Shown in pieces: positions 1 through 7,948 of a stretch of 23,130 nucleotides of DNA. Under the pieces are notes generated by a model that saw only the letters and a program-made list of their open reading frames with translations, had not been told where the DNA came from and searched no databases. Numbering within the stretch: position 1 is the first letter of the stretch; the number at the start of each line of letters is the position of its first letter. The translations under genes were made by a program, and so were the position numbers. Source of the stretch: JBQCDV01 sp051960855 (GTDB lineage: Bacteria; Actinomycetota; Actinomycetes; JAJZTN01); contig JBQCDV010000107.1 of the NCBI GenBank assembly GCA_051960855.1, forward strand, positions 1 to 23,130, read 5' to 3'.

Positions 1-2
1 AC

Positions 3-677
3 GACAGCCTGCTCGATCTCGCGCTGGCCCCCCTGGCCGGGCGCCCTCTCGTCGTCCATGCGGTGACAGCGCTGCTGCGCAGCACTCTGGTCGGCGACGT
101 GACGGTCCTCGTGCCACTCGCCGCCTCCACGGAGGAGGTGCACCGACTGCTGCAGGAGCACGGTCTGGCCGTGCCCGTGCAGGGCGCCGGTTCTGACGGC
201 GAACGCTCTCCTGGTGCGGAGACGGTTGTCGTGCATGACGCCCTGGTGCCGCTGGCGCCGCCGTCCCTGATCGATGCGCTCGTCGAGGCCGTCGTCGCCG
301 GTGCCCAGTTGGCGGTGCCGGCGCGGCCTGTGGTCGATGCCCTCAAGCGGCTGGACGGCGAGCTTGTCGTCGGCCGAGCCGACCGCAATGCCTATGTGGC
401 CGTTGGCGCCCCCTTCGCGTGTCTGTCGTCGCTGTGGGCCAGCATGGCCGGACCGAGAGACCGGGCGGCACCCGACGGGTCAGCACCGGACCGGCCAGCA
501 CCGGACGGGTCAGCACCGGACCGGCCAGCGCTCACGGTTCCGCGACTGCTGTCGAGTCTGCTCGCTGCCGTCGACCTGGCTGCAGTCCAGCAGGTGCCGA
601 CGCCCACGCAACTGTTCCGGGTCACCTCGCCCGATGATCTGTCGGTGGCTGAGGCGATGCTCTCACTCACTCCGTAG
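3..677 (+). CDS. IspD-like cytidylyltransferase paralogue, 5'-truncated by window edge
   Basis: The frame is open to the left edge, so the true start lies outside; an internal GTG at 63 would begin after the nucleotide-binding N-terminus. The visible part starts in an LAPLAGRPLVVHAV segment like the 'LPLxGRPLLxHAV' region of IspD and aligns with IspD to its end. Compared with the canonical IspD next door, HDGARPL becomes HDALVPL, VQTPQAF becomes VGAPFAC, and the C-terminal LKVTHADDLALAE becomes FRVTSPDDLSVAE, so the QTPQ motif, the motif Arg and the C-terminal Lys are all changed. A two-copy 10-residue repeat (PDGSAPDRPA) sits in a linker after the QTPQ-equivalent region. Homology to IspD is clear; activity as MEP cytidylyltransferase is doubtful given these changes and the intact ispD adjacent. 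It may use another substrate, be regulatory, or be decaying. It converges on ispD. Confidence 0.72.
   Translation, partial: DSLLDLALAPLAGRPLVVHAVTALLRSTLVGDVTVLVPLAASTEEVHRLLQEHGLAVPVQGAGSDGERSPGAETVVVHDALVPLAPPSLIDALVEAVVAGAQLAVPARPVVDALKRLDGELVVGRADRNAYVAVGAPFACLSSLWASMAGPRDRAAPDGSAPDRPAPDGSAPDRPALTVPRLLSSLLAAVDLAAVQQVPTPTQLFRVTSPDDLSVAEAMLSLTP
469..530 (+). repeat. 30-bp tandem repeat, about 2 copies, coding PDGSAPDRPA
   Basis: A 30-nt unit starting CAGCACCGGACCGGCCAGCA at 481 repeats at 511, and a partial imperfect copy begins at 469. It is in frame with the IspD-like paralogue and encodes a Pro/Asp/Ser-rich linker absent from the neighbouring IspD. Confidence 0.85.
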
Positions 678-743
678 CGATCGTGCGGTAGCGATCCCGG
701 TGTAGCGATCCCGGTGTAGCGATCCTGGGGCAGCGATCCCTGC
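674..743 (+). repeat. 14-bp tandem repeat, 5 units, spanning a stop codon
   Basis: Units begin at 674, 688, 702, 716 and 730 with the core GTAGCGAT (last copy GCAGCGAT) followed by six bases, mostly CCCGGT. The first unit contains the TAG stop of the IspD-like gene (675-677), and the array fills the gap to the end of the convergent ispD. It is non-coding apart from that stop. Confidence 0.85.
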
Positions 744-754
744 CGTCACGGCAG
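740..754. terminator. Small hairpin enclosing the ispD stop codon
   Basis: CTGCCG-TCA-CGGCAG forms a 6-bp stem whose loop is the minus-strand TGA of ispD. There is no T-tract, so intrinsic termination is only a possibility. The 14-mer GCCGTCACGGCAGC here recurs three times at the end of the GH13 gene. Confidence 0.35.
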
Positions 755-1498
755 CGGAGGAGCTGGTGATGCTGGACGCACCAGCCGCTCTGCCAGGGCG
801 AGGTCGTCGGCGTGCGTCACTTTCAGGTTGCGTCGCGAACCAGGCACAGCCACGACGCGGCAGTCGGTATAGCGCGTGACGCAGTCGGCGGTGTCATCGC
901 CAGCGAAGCCGTCGCGGTCGGACTGCTCGTAGGCGGCGAGCAGCGGCGCGCCGCGAAAGGCCTGCGGCGTCTGCACGCGGACAGCGACCAGGGGCTCGGC
1001 ACGACGTGCCGAGCCGGTGGACTCCGCGGTCTCTTCGGGCAGTGGCAGCAGCGTCTCCGGCGGCAGCGTGGGGACCGCGCCGCCCACGCGGGCGGCCGTC
1101 TCGACTACCAGGCGGTAGAGGTGGGGGGCAGCTAGCGGCCGGGCTCCGTCGTGGATGGCGACGACATCGACTCGGCCGGCCTCGATGTCGGGGGTGAGCG
1201 CGCGCAGGGCGTTGAGCTCACTGCCGTGCCGGCTAGCGCCGCCATGGACGCGGTGCACGTGCCAACCCGCCTCGGGGCCGAACCGTCCGGTCGTCACGAC
1301 AGCGTCGAGGTCCTCGTCGTCGACCTTCCGCGACACCAGCACCACCCGGTCGAACACGCCGCTGACGGCCGCCGCTCGCAGGCTCCACGCGAGGACGGGT
1401 TGGTCCCCGAGGGGCAGGTAGACCTTGTTGCGGCGCTCGGCCAGGCTCCCCATCCGAGTGCCGCTGCCGCCGGCGAGGAGGACGAGAGCTGCGCGCAC
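746..1498 (-). CDS. ispD: 2-C-methyl-D-erythritol 4-phosphate cytidylyltransferase
   Basis: Third step of the MEP isoprenoid pathway: MEP + CTP gives CDP-ME + PPi, in the cytoplasm. From the GTG at 1498 the protein has 250 residues. Visible motifs are the nucleotide-binding LLAGGSGTRMG (about 7-17) with Lys25, RVHGGASRHGS around 90, HDGARPL (116-122), VQTPQAF (175-181) and the terminal NLKVTHADDLALAE with Lys226. All are canonical, so this is likely the functional copy. The frame continues upstream to 1738, but that part is antisense to ispF and lacks IspD similarity; the GTG directly before RAALVLLAGG fits the family start. A TACGGT box 7 nt upstream suggests a leaderless mRNA. It is inverted relative to ispF, whereas many actinobacteria have ispD-ispF co-directional. 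Confidence 0.9.
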   Translation of the reverse strand: MRAALVLLAGGSGTRMGSLAERRNKVYLPLGDQPVLAWSLRAAAVSGVFDRVVLVSRKVDDEDLDAVVTTGRFGPEAGWHVHRVHGGASRHGSELNALRALTPDIEAGRVDVVAIHDGARPLAAPHLYRLVVETAARVGGAVPTLPPETLLPLPEETAESTGSARRAEPLVAVRVQTPQAFRGAPLLAAYEQSDRDGFAGDDTADCVTRYTDCRVVAVPGSRRNLKVTHADDLALAERLVRPASPAPPLP

Positions 1499-1505
1499 AC
1501 CGGTG

Positions 1506-1511
1506 ACCGTA
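1506..1511 (-). promoter_or_regulatory. Candidate -10 box of ispD (TACGGT), leaderless spacing
   Basis: On the minus strand TACGGT is followed by 7 nt and then the GTG at 1498. TANNNT at this distance is the typical actinobacterial leaderless arrangement. No convincing -35 is visible. Confidence 0.45.
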
Positions 1512-1537
1512 GCGGGACCTGACGAGAGAATGGCCGA

Positions 1538-2026
1538 GTGAATCCTCTGCCTCGCGTCGGGACCGGTATCGACGTCCATCGCCTGGCCGGCCCTGCGGAC
1601 AACGTCGAGCTGTGGCTGGCCGGCCTGCACTGGCCGGGCGAGGCGGGGCTCGTGGGGCACAGTGATGGCGACGTCGCCGCGCATGCGGCCTGCGACGCCG
1701 TGTTCGCCGCCGCTGGGCTCGGTGACCTCGGCACGCACTTCGGCATGGACCGCCCGGAGTGGGCAGGCGCGGCGGGTGTGAGGCTGCTCGCGGAAGCCGG
1801 TCGTCTCGTGCGTGAGGCGGGCTTCGAGATCGGCAACGTCTCGGTCACGGTCATCGGCAATCGGCCCCGACTGTCGGCACGACGGCAGGAGGCGGAGCAG
1901 GCCCTATCGGACGCGCTCCGTGCCCCGGTGTCGGTCGCCGGGACGACAACGGACGGCCTCGGCCTGACCGGGCGGGGAGAGGGGATCGCGGCGCTCGCCA
2001 CGGCCATCGTCGTTCGTCGATCGTGA
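1538..2026 (+). CDS. ispF: 2-C-methyl-D-erythritol 2,4-cyclodiphosphate synthase
   Basis: Fifth MEP-pathway step: converts CDP-ME 2-phosphate to the cyclodiphosphate with release of CMP; the family is a trimer with zinc at the active site. The 162-residue length is normal. The GTG start precedes NPLPRVGTGIDVHRL, whose Asp and His are the expected metal ligands. GHSDGDVAAHAACDAVFAAAGLGDLGTHF, VTVIGNRPRL and TTTDGLGLTGRGEGI follow. The TTTD(G/K)LG form with Asp is usual in actinobacteria. It diverges from ispD across only 39 bp, so their promoters must overlap the opposing 5' ends. It heads a co-directional run with the PPOX gene, cysS and rlmB. Confidence 0.95.
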   Translation: MNPLPRVGTGIDVHRLAGPADNVELWLAGLHWPGEAGLVGHSDGDVAAHAACDAVFAAAGLGDLGTHFGMDRPEWAGAAGVRLLAEAGRLVREAGFEIGNVSVTVIGNRPRLSARRQEAEQALSDALRAPVSVAGTTTDGLGLTGRGEGIAALATAIVVRRS

Positions 2027-2090
2027 GGGAATGACGACGGCTCCGCGGGTGCTGTCGCGACTGATCACGTCCCCACCGAAAGGACCACCG

Positions 2091-2486
2091 ATGGCCCAGT
2101 CACTGCCCGACGGCGCCCGCGCCCTCGTCGACGCTCCCAACTACGCCACCGTGGCCACCATCCAGCCCGATGGCCAGCCGCAGCTGACGGTGGTGTGGGT
2201 CAAGCGTGACGGGGACGACATCCTCTTCTCGACGACGACCAACCGTCGCAAGTACGACAACCTCACCCGCGACCCCCGCGCGTCGATCCTCATCTACGCC
2301 CAGGACAACCCCTACAGCTACCTCGAGGTCCGCGGCACCGTCACGACGACGGAGGAGGGCGGCCGCGAGCTGATCGACGAGCTCGCCCGCAAGTACATGG
2401 GTGCCGAGCGCTACACGATGGACGACGGGACCGACAACGTCCGCGTGGTCGTGCGGATCTCGCCGGACAAGGTCGTCTTCCAGTAG
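2091..2486 (+). CDS. PPOX-class (F420-type) split-barrel oxidoreductase
   Basis: A 131-residue protein with the pattern of the Rv1155-like PPOX family: LVDAPNYATVATIQPDGQPQLTVVWVKRDGDDILFSTTTNRRKYDNLTRDPRASILI, then YLEVRGTVTTTEEGG and a C-terminal VRISPDKVVFQ. Family members bind F420 or a flavin in a split beta-barrel and reduce small molecules; the substrate here is unknown. The ATG at 2091 is chosen over an upstream in-frame ATG at 2031 because GAAAGGA lies 6 nt before it and the family starts near this point. It sits between ispF and cysS, where many actinobacteria have nothing, so a role linked to either neighbour is not implied. Confidence 0.85.
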   Translation: MAQSLPDGARALVDAPNYATVATIQPDGQPQLTVVWVKRDGDDILFSTTTNRRKYDNLTRDPRASILIYAQDNPYSYLEVRGTVTTTEEGGRELIDELARKYMGAERYTMDDGTDNVRVVVRISPDKVVFQ

Positions 2487-2490
2487 CCCG

Positions 2491-2496
2491 TAGGCT
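2491..2496 (+). promoter_or_regulatory. Candidate -10 box of cysS (TAGGCT), leaderless spacing
   Basis: TAGGCT lies just after the PPOX stop and is followed by 6 nt and the GTG of cysS at 2503. No Shine-Dalgarno sequence is visible, so a leaderless cysS transcript is likely. Confidence 0.5.
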
Positions 2497-2502
2497 TGAC
2501 GG

Positions 2503-3981
2503 GTGACTCTGCGCCTCTACGACACGCTCACCCGCGAGGTCCGTGACTTCGTGCCGCTGCGCGCCGGAGAGGTCGGCATTTACCTGTGTGGCGCGACGGT
2601 CCAGGCGCCGCCGCACGTCGGGCACATCCGCTCCGGGGTGGCCTTCGACGTGCTGCGGCGCTGGATGGAGCACTCCGGCCTGCACGTGACCTTCGTGCGC
2701 AACGTCACGGATATCGACGACAAGATCCTCGCCAAGTCCGAGGAAGCCGGCGTCCCTTTCTGGGCCTGGGCCTACACCAACGAGCAGGCCTTCACCCGCG
2801 CCTACGACGTGCTGGGCTGCCTCCGCCCGACCTACGAGCCCCGCGCGACCGGTCATGTGCCGGAGATGATCGAGCTGATGCAGGCGCTCATCGAGCGCGG
2901 GCACGCCTACGCGGCCCCGGACGGCAGCGGCGACGTGTACTTCGATGTGCAGTCCTGGGGCGACTACGGGCAGCTGTCCCGGCAGCGCCCGCAGGACATG
3001 GAGCCCGCCGCTGACGCCGACCCCCGCGGCAAGCGCGACCCGCGGGACTTCGCGCTGTGGAAGGGCCACAAGCCAGGCGAGCCCGAGGCCGCCTCGTGGC
3101 CCACGCCGTGGGGACGCGGTCGTCCCGGCTGGCATCTCGAGTGCTCCGCGATGTCCTCGCGCTACCTCGGTCGCGCCTTTGACATCCATGGCGGCGGCAT
3201 CGACCTGCGCTTCCCCCACCACGAGAACGAGCTCGCCCAGTCGCGCGCCGCCGGCGAGGAGTCTGCGCAGTACTGGCTGCACAACGCCTGGGTCACCACC
3301 GCCGGCGAGAAGATGAGCAAGAGCCTGGGCAACAGCCTGCTCGTCGACGAAGTCGTGCGCCGCGTGCGCCCCATCGAGCTGCGCTACTACCTCGTGGCCG
3401 CTCACTACCGCAGCAACATCGAGTACTCCGAGGAGGCGCTGGCCGAGGCCGGCGAGACCTTCCGGCGCATCGAGGGCTTCGTCCTGCGCGCCACCGAGCT
3501 GGTCGCCGCCGCCCCCCAGGGCCCGAACGCCGCAGCGACGGCTGACCCTGGCGTCCCGGTGCCCGCGGAGTTCGCTGCCGCCCTGGACGACGACCTCGCC
3601 GTCCCCGCCGCTCTCGCCGTGCTGCAGTCCTGGGTGCGCGAGGGCAACTCCCTGCTCGCCGGCGGCGCCTCGCCGCGGCTGGCGGAGGTTCTGGCCACCG
3701 TGCGCGCCATGCTCGGTGTCCTCGGCCTCGACCCGCTCGCGCAGCCCTGGGCAACCGAGCGCGCCGTCGACTCCGGTGCCGCCGAGGCGGTCGCTGCGCT
3801 GGTGGCTGCCGCTCTCGAGGAGCGAGTCCAGGCTCGCGCCGAGCGGGACTGGGCACGGGCAGACGCCATCCGGGACCGCCTCAAGGCGGCGGGCGTCGTT
3901 CTGGAAGACACTCCCCAGGGGGTCCGGTGGTCGCTCGCGACCGCCTCGCCTCCGACACCAGTGACAGGCGGCGACAACTGA
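2503..3981 (+). CDS. cysS: Cysteinyl-tRNA synthetase
   Basis: Charges tRNA-Cys with cysteine using ATP; class I synthetase, cytoplasmic, 492 residues. Visible features are the zinc/cysteine ligand Cys29 in YLCGATV, the HIGH-like HVGH (38-41), FVRNVTDIDDKI, the second zinc Cys214 in WHLECSAMSS, His239-His240-Glu241 in DLRFPHHENE, and KMSKS at 270-274. The C-terminal helical part carries the usual RAERDWARADAIRDRLKAAGVVLEDTPQG. It is not the mycothiol ligase MshC: it extends through the full anticodon-binding region, and its position before rlmB matches cysS. The GTG start directly precedes TLRLYDT. The stop overlaps the rlmB start (TGATG), indicating translational coupling. Confidence 0.96.
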   Translation: MTLRLYDTLTREVRDFVPLRAGEVGIYLCGATVQAPPHVGHIRSGVAFDVLRRWMEHSGLHVTFVRNVTDIDDKILAKSEEAGVPFWAWAYTNEQAFTRAYDVLGCLRPTYEPRATGHVPEMIELMQALIERGHAYAAPDGSGDVYFDVQSWGDYGQLSRQRPQDMEPAADADPRGKRDPRDFALWKGHKPGEPEAASWPTPWGRGRPGWHLECSAMSSRYLGRAFDIHGGGIDLRFPHHENELAQSRAAGEESAQYWLHNAWVTTAGEKMSKSLGNSLLVDEVVRRVRPIELRYYLVAAHYRSNIEYSEEALAEAGETFRRIEGFVLRATELVAAAPQGPNAAATADPGVPVPAEFAAALDDDLAVPAALAVLQSWVREGNSLLAGGASPRLAEVLATVRAMLGVLGLDPLAQPWATERAVDSGAAEAVAALVAAALEERVQARAERDWARADAIRDRLKAAGVVLEDTPQGVRWSLATASPPTPVTGGDN

Positions 3982-4949
3982 TGGCAGGCAACAGCCAGCG
4001 ACGCGGGGCGATGCGCTCGGGCAGCAAGAAGGGCGCTGTCGTCGGCAGCGGCGGTCAGAAGTCCAAGGGCCTGCGGGGCAAGGGGCCCACCCCCCGTGCT
4101 GAGGAGCGGACCGGTCACCCGGCTGCCCGGCGTGCGGCCGCGGCTGCGAAGCGGGCCGGAGCCTCCGGTCGTGGCGGCGGTGCTCCACGCCGCGGCGGCA
4201 AGGGCAGCACCGAGGTCGTCGCCGGCCGCAACCCTGTCGTCGAGGCGCTGCGAGCCGAGGTGCCCGCCACCGCCCTGCTGGTCATGACACGCATCGACAA
4301 CGACGACCGTGTGCGCGAGGCGCTCAAGCTCGCAAGCGACCGCGGCCTGGCCATGCTCGAGACCGGACGCGCCGACCTCGACCGGCTCACCGGCGGCGCC
4401 CTGCACCAGGGCTTGGCGCTGCAGGTGCCGCCGTATGAGTACGCCCACCACTCCGACCTACTGACGGTCGCCGAGGCTGTCGGCGAGCCTCCGCTGCTGG
4501 TGGCCCTCGACGGAGTCACCGACCCCCGCAACCTCGGGGCGGTCGTGCGGTCCGCGGCTGCCTTCGGCGGTCACGGCGTGGTCGTTCCCGAGCGCCGCGC
4601 AGCCGGTATGACGTCCTCGGCCTGGAAGACGTCGGCCGGGGCGGCCGCCCGCCTCCGGGTCGCCCGTGCCGGCAACCTGACACGCACGCTGGAGGATCTC
4701 AAGCAGGCCGGGTGCTTCGTCGTCGGGCTGGACGCCGACGGCGATGTCGAGCTCGAGGCGCTGGAGATGGCCATCGACCCCTTGGTGCTCGTCGTCGGGT
4801 CCGAAGGCGCCGGGCTCTCACGCCTGGTCCGCGAGACCTGCGACGTCGTCGTGTCCATCCCGATGAGCGGGGCCACTGAGTCCCTCAACGCCGGTGTCGC
4901 CGCCGGCGTCGCGCTCTACGAGATTGCTCGCAAGCGCCGCCACCGCTGA
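3981..4949 (+). CDS. rlmB: 23S rRNA (guanosine-2'-O-)-methyltransferase, TrmH/SpoU family
   Basis: A SAM-dependent SPOUT methyltransferase; family members 2'-O-methylate G2251 of 23S rRNA. The 322 residues comprise a basic, Gly/Arg/Lys-rich, probably disordered N-terminus (1-75), an L30e-like substrate-binding domain (EVVAGRNPVVEALRA onward, about 78-165) and the knotted catalytic domain. Motif 1 is NLGAVVRSAAAFG (184-196), motif 2 LVLVVGSEGAGLSRL (268-282), motif 3 IPMSGATESLNAGVAAGVALYE (293-314). The ATG at 3981 overlaps the cysS stop by one base. The long basic tail is common in actinobacterial RlmB and may contact rRNA. It ends 8 residues past motif 3, as expected. Confidence 0.93.
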   Translation: MAGNSQRRGAMRSGSKKGAVVGSGGQKSKGLRGKGPTPRAEERTGHPAARRAAAAAKRAGASGRGGGAPRRGGKGSTEVVAGRNPVVEALRAEVPATALLVMTRIDNDDRVREALKLASDRGLAMLETGRADLDRLTGGALHQGLALQVPPYEYAHHSDLLTVAEAVGEPPLLVALDGVTDPRNLGAVVRSAAAFGGHGVVVPERRAAGMTSSAWKTSAGAAARLRVARAGNLTRTLEDLKQAGCFVVGLDADGDVELEALEMAIDPLVLVVGSEGAGLSRLVRETCDVVVSIPMSGATESLNAGVAAGVALYEIARKRRHR

Positions 4950-4974
4950 TCCTTGGCTCTGGGCTGCTGGGTGG

Positions 4975-5019
4975 CCCCGCTCCCAGCCTGTGCCCCGCTC
5001 CCAGCCTGTGCCCCGCTCC
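4975..5019 (+). repeat. 18-bp direct repeat, 2.5 copies, after rlmB
   Basis: CCCCGCTCCCAGCCTGTG occurs at 4975-4992 and 4993-5010, with a partial third copy from 5011 running into the inverted-repeat element. Non-coding. Confidence 0.85.
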
Positions 5020-5175
5020 TATGCATCGGGTAACCACCCGCTAGGTGGGGGGTGAACCGATGCACCGAGGGCCTTTAGCATCCCAAAATGCCCTGAACTG
5101 TGGACAACCGTGCCTCGCGAGGGGCGATGCATCGGATTGCCTACCTTCTATGGCGCACAACCCGATGCATAGGAG
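5016..5175. repeat. Palindromic element with alternating ATGCATCGG motifs
   Basis: CTCCTATGCATCGGGT at 5016-5031 is the exact reverse complement of 5160-5175. Inside lie two further copies in opposite senses: AACCGATGCA (5055-5064) and GATGCATCGG (5126-5135). The order is thus forward, reverse, forward, reverse. A local hairpin CCACC-CGCTA-GGTGG (5034-5048) and the palindrome CCTCGCGAGG (5113-5122) are also within. No convincing ORF or target-site duplication is seen. It fills the gap between the convergent rlmB and DUF4032 genes, so it could act as a bidirectional terminator, be a REP/MITE-like dispersed repeat, or encode a structured RNA. Confidence 0.7.
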
Positions 5176-5237
5176 TGTCGACGGGCTCATGGCCAGGCCA
5201 GGAGGCCAGGAGCTCAGGAGCCAGCTCCCCTCCACCC

Positions 5238-6494
5238 CTACTCGGCGCTCGGCCCCACCATCGGCTGCGTGGGCACACCGATGCGCGAGCCCAGCACCGC
5301 CTGCTCATCCGGACGGCTGGCGAGCACGGTCTCGACATAGCTACGGGTGGCAGCTGGCAGGCCCACGTCCCGGCCGGCTGCTTCTGACAGGTACCACCGG
5401 TGCTCCAGGACCTCGTGGAACAGTTCGGGCTGCTCAAGCTTGCCCCGCAGCTCCCGGGGGATCGCCTCGATCGTCGGCTCGAAGACGCCCGAGAGCCACT
5501 CATGAGCCACGACCTCCTCGTCCTCGGCCTGCTTGCCGGTCGCGGCGCGGTAGGAGTCGAGGTCGTTGAGCAGCCGGCGCGCCTGGTTCTCCTCGGCGTC
5601 CAGCCCGGTCAGGCGCAGCAGCCGCCGGGTGTGGTGACCGGCGTCGACGACCTTCGGCTGCAGTTGCACGGTCTGCCCATCGAGGTCGGTGGAGATAGTC
5701 AGCTCGTCGACGTCGAAGCCCAGGTCATTGAGCCGCCGGATGCGGGCGTCGATCCGGTAGCGCTGGTCGGCATCGAACACCTCCCGGCCGTAGAGCTCCT
5801 CCCACAGCCGCAGGTAGCGGGCCTCGATCTCACCGCCGAAGGCGACCGGGTCGATGGACTCGTGCAGTAGGCCACCGGCCTCGAGGTCGAGCAGCTCACC
5901 GGCGAGGTTGACCCGCGCCAGGTCGATGTCGGCGAGCCGCTGCCCGTCGGACAGCTCGCGGTGCAGCTCACCGGTCTCCGCGTCGACGAGATAGGCGGCG
6001 AAGGCACCCGCGTCGCGGCGGAAGAGGGTGTTGGACAGCGAGCAGTCGCCCCACATGAAGCCGGTCAGGTGCAGCCGCACCAGCAGCGCGACGAGGGCAT
6101 CGAGCAGCCGGTTCAGGGTGGGTTCGCGCAGTGTCCGGGAGAACACCGCGCGGTAGGGCAACGAGTACTGCAGGTGCCGGGTGACCAGTGCCGGCGACAG
6201 GGGCGCTCCGTCGGCGTCGACGCGGCCGGTAATGACGGCGACAGCCTCGACACACGGAACCTCGAGCCGCGCCAGCGCCCGCAGCAGGGAGTACTCGTGC
6301 CGCGCGGGACGCTCCGCGACCTCTTTGACGGCGTAGACGTGGCCGTCGAGCCGGACGAACCGCACGATGTGCCGGGAGATGCCGCGGGGCAACGCGACGA
6401 TCTGGTCCTCGGGCCACAGCTCCAGCGGAGTCGTCCACGGCAGATCGAGCAGCGTCGTCCGGTCGTGACTCGCTGTCGTGATCTCCAGCGCCAT
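5238..6494 (-). CDS. DUF4032 protein with lipopolysaccharide-kinase-like N-terminus
   Basis: A 418-residue cytoplasmic protein. The N-terminal ~180 residues look like a minimal kinase fold: HVYAVKEV supplies a beta3-type Lys57, HEYSLLRAL offers a helix-C Glu67, GFMWGDCSLSNTLF (145-158) resembles a catalytic loop with Asp150 and Asn155, and LVDAETGE (169-176) replaces DFG with Asp171. The C-terminal part (LRRLNDLGFDVDEL, LQPKVVDAGHHTRRLLRLTGLDAEENQARRLLNDLDSYR) is characteristic of actinobacterial DUF4032. Substrate and function are unknown. Kinase activity is inferred only from motif resemblance; the His of a normal HxD loop is absent (WGD instead). A TACGCT box 6 nt before the ATG suggests its own leaderless transcript, separate from the ATPase gene upstream. 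Confidence 0.85.
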   Translation of the reverse strand: MALEITTASHDRTTLLDLPWTTPLELWPEDQIVALPRGISRHIVRFVRLDGHVYAVKEVAERPARHEYSLLRALARLEVPCVEAVAVITGRVDADGAPLSPALVTRHLQYSLPYRAVFSRTLREPTLNRLLDALVALLVRLHLTGFMWGDCSLSNTLFRRDAGAFAAYLVDAETGELHRELSDGQRLADIDLARVNLAGELLDLEAGGLLHESIDPVAFGGEIEARYLRLWEELYGREVFDADQRYRIDARIRRLNDLGFDVDELTISTDLDGQTVQLQPKVVDAGHHTRRLLRLTGLDAEENQARRLLNDLDSYRAATGKQAEDEEVVAHEWLSGVFEPTIEAIPRELRGKLEQPELFHEVLEHRWYLSEAAGRDVGLPAATRSYVETVLASRPDEQAVLGSRIGVPTQPMVGPSAE

Positions 6495-6500
6495 GTGGCC

Positions 6501-6506
6501 AGCGTA
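6501..6506 (-). promoter_or_regulatory. Candidate -10 box of the DUF4032 gene (TACGCT)
   Basis: Minus-strand TACGCT is followed by 6 nt (GGCCAC) and the ATG at 6494. There is no Shine-Dalgarno sequence and no clear -35. Confidence 0.45.
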
Positions 6507-6540
6507 GGCGGCGCTGGTGCGCGTGGGTGGACGCAGGCTC

Positions 6541-6630
6541 CCGCCTCCCGAACGCCGAAGTCGGCGCTCCTGCCTTCCCGAACGCCGAAGGTCGGCCCCC
6601 TGCCTTCCCGAACGCCGAAGCCGGCGCCCC
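6541..6630 (+). repeat. 30-bp tandem repeat, 3 copies
   Basis: TCCCGAACGCCGAAG recurs at 6545, 6575 and 6605 with an exact 30-bp period; the rest of each unit (roughly TCGGCGCTCCTGCCT) varies at a few positions. It is non-coding, between the ATPase gene and DUF4032. The last copy supplies the left arm of a strong hairpin. Confidence 0.88.
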
Positions 6631-6650
6631 TCAGGGAGCGCCGGCTTCGG
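6615..6650 (-). terminator. Strong hairpin downstream of the ABC ATPase gene
   Basis: Arms 6615-6627 (CCGAAGCCGGCGC) and 6638-6650 are perfectly complementary over 13 bp. Three further pairs can form within the 10-nt loop if one base bulges. It lies about 50 nt beyond the ATPase stop. No T-run follows on either strand, so it is a probable but non-canonical terminator or mRNA 3' stabiliser. Confidence 0.6.
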
Positions 6651-6665
6651 TAGGTGGTGCGTCCA

Positions 6666-6682
6666 GGCCGCCCGAGGCGGCC
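6666..6682 (-). terminator. Second hairpin, just after the ATPase stop
   Basis: GGCCGCC-CGA-GGCGGCC forms a 7-bp stem with a 3-nt loop, starting about 17 nt past the stop codon. Together with the hairpin at 6615-6650 it makes a tandem stem-loop 3' end. Confidence 0.45.
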
Positions 6683-6698
6683 AGAGTCAGCTGCGACC

Positions 6699-7796
<1,098 letters not shown>

Positions 7797-7872
7797 GGAG
7801 CAGCACATCCCTTCACCGGCAGGTACGTGCCGGACGATCCGTTGTGAGGGGCGCCGACGACGGTTTGCGGCG

Positions 7873-7887
7873 ACGTGTTGTCAACGT
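7873..7887 (-). promoter_or_regulatory. Possible -35/operator upstream of the ATPase gene
   Basis: The minus strand reads ACGTTGACAACACGT. It contains a consensus TTGACA (7884-7879) and an odd-centred inverted repeat GTTG-N-CAAC. No good -10 box is found at 16-18 nt, so the promoter is uncertain. The CAAC/GTTG halves resemble those of the second mal operator, which hints at shared control. Confidence 0.3.
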
Positions 7888-7948
7888 AACAAGAAGGTGT
7901 CCGGCGTGGATAGACGTCGGTGCTGGAGATTTTCGACGCCCCGACCCG

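Noticed and set aside
2341..4188. Long minus-strand open frame of 615 codons
   Set aside because: Antisense to cysS and the start of rlmB; low-complexity translation, typical of high-GC shadow frames.
5016..5175. Insertion sequence or IS remnant
   Set aside because: No transposase fragment or target duplication; only 160 bp. Kept as a palindromic repeat element.
6541..6630. CRISPR array
   Set aside because: The 30-bp units are directly adjacent with no distinct spacers, and no cas genes are present.
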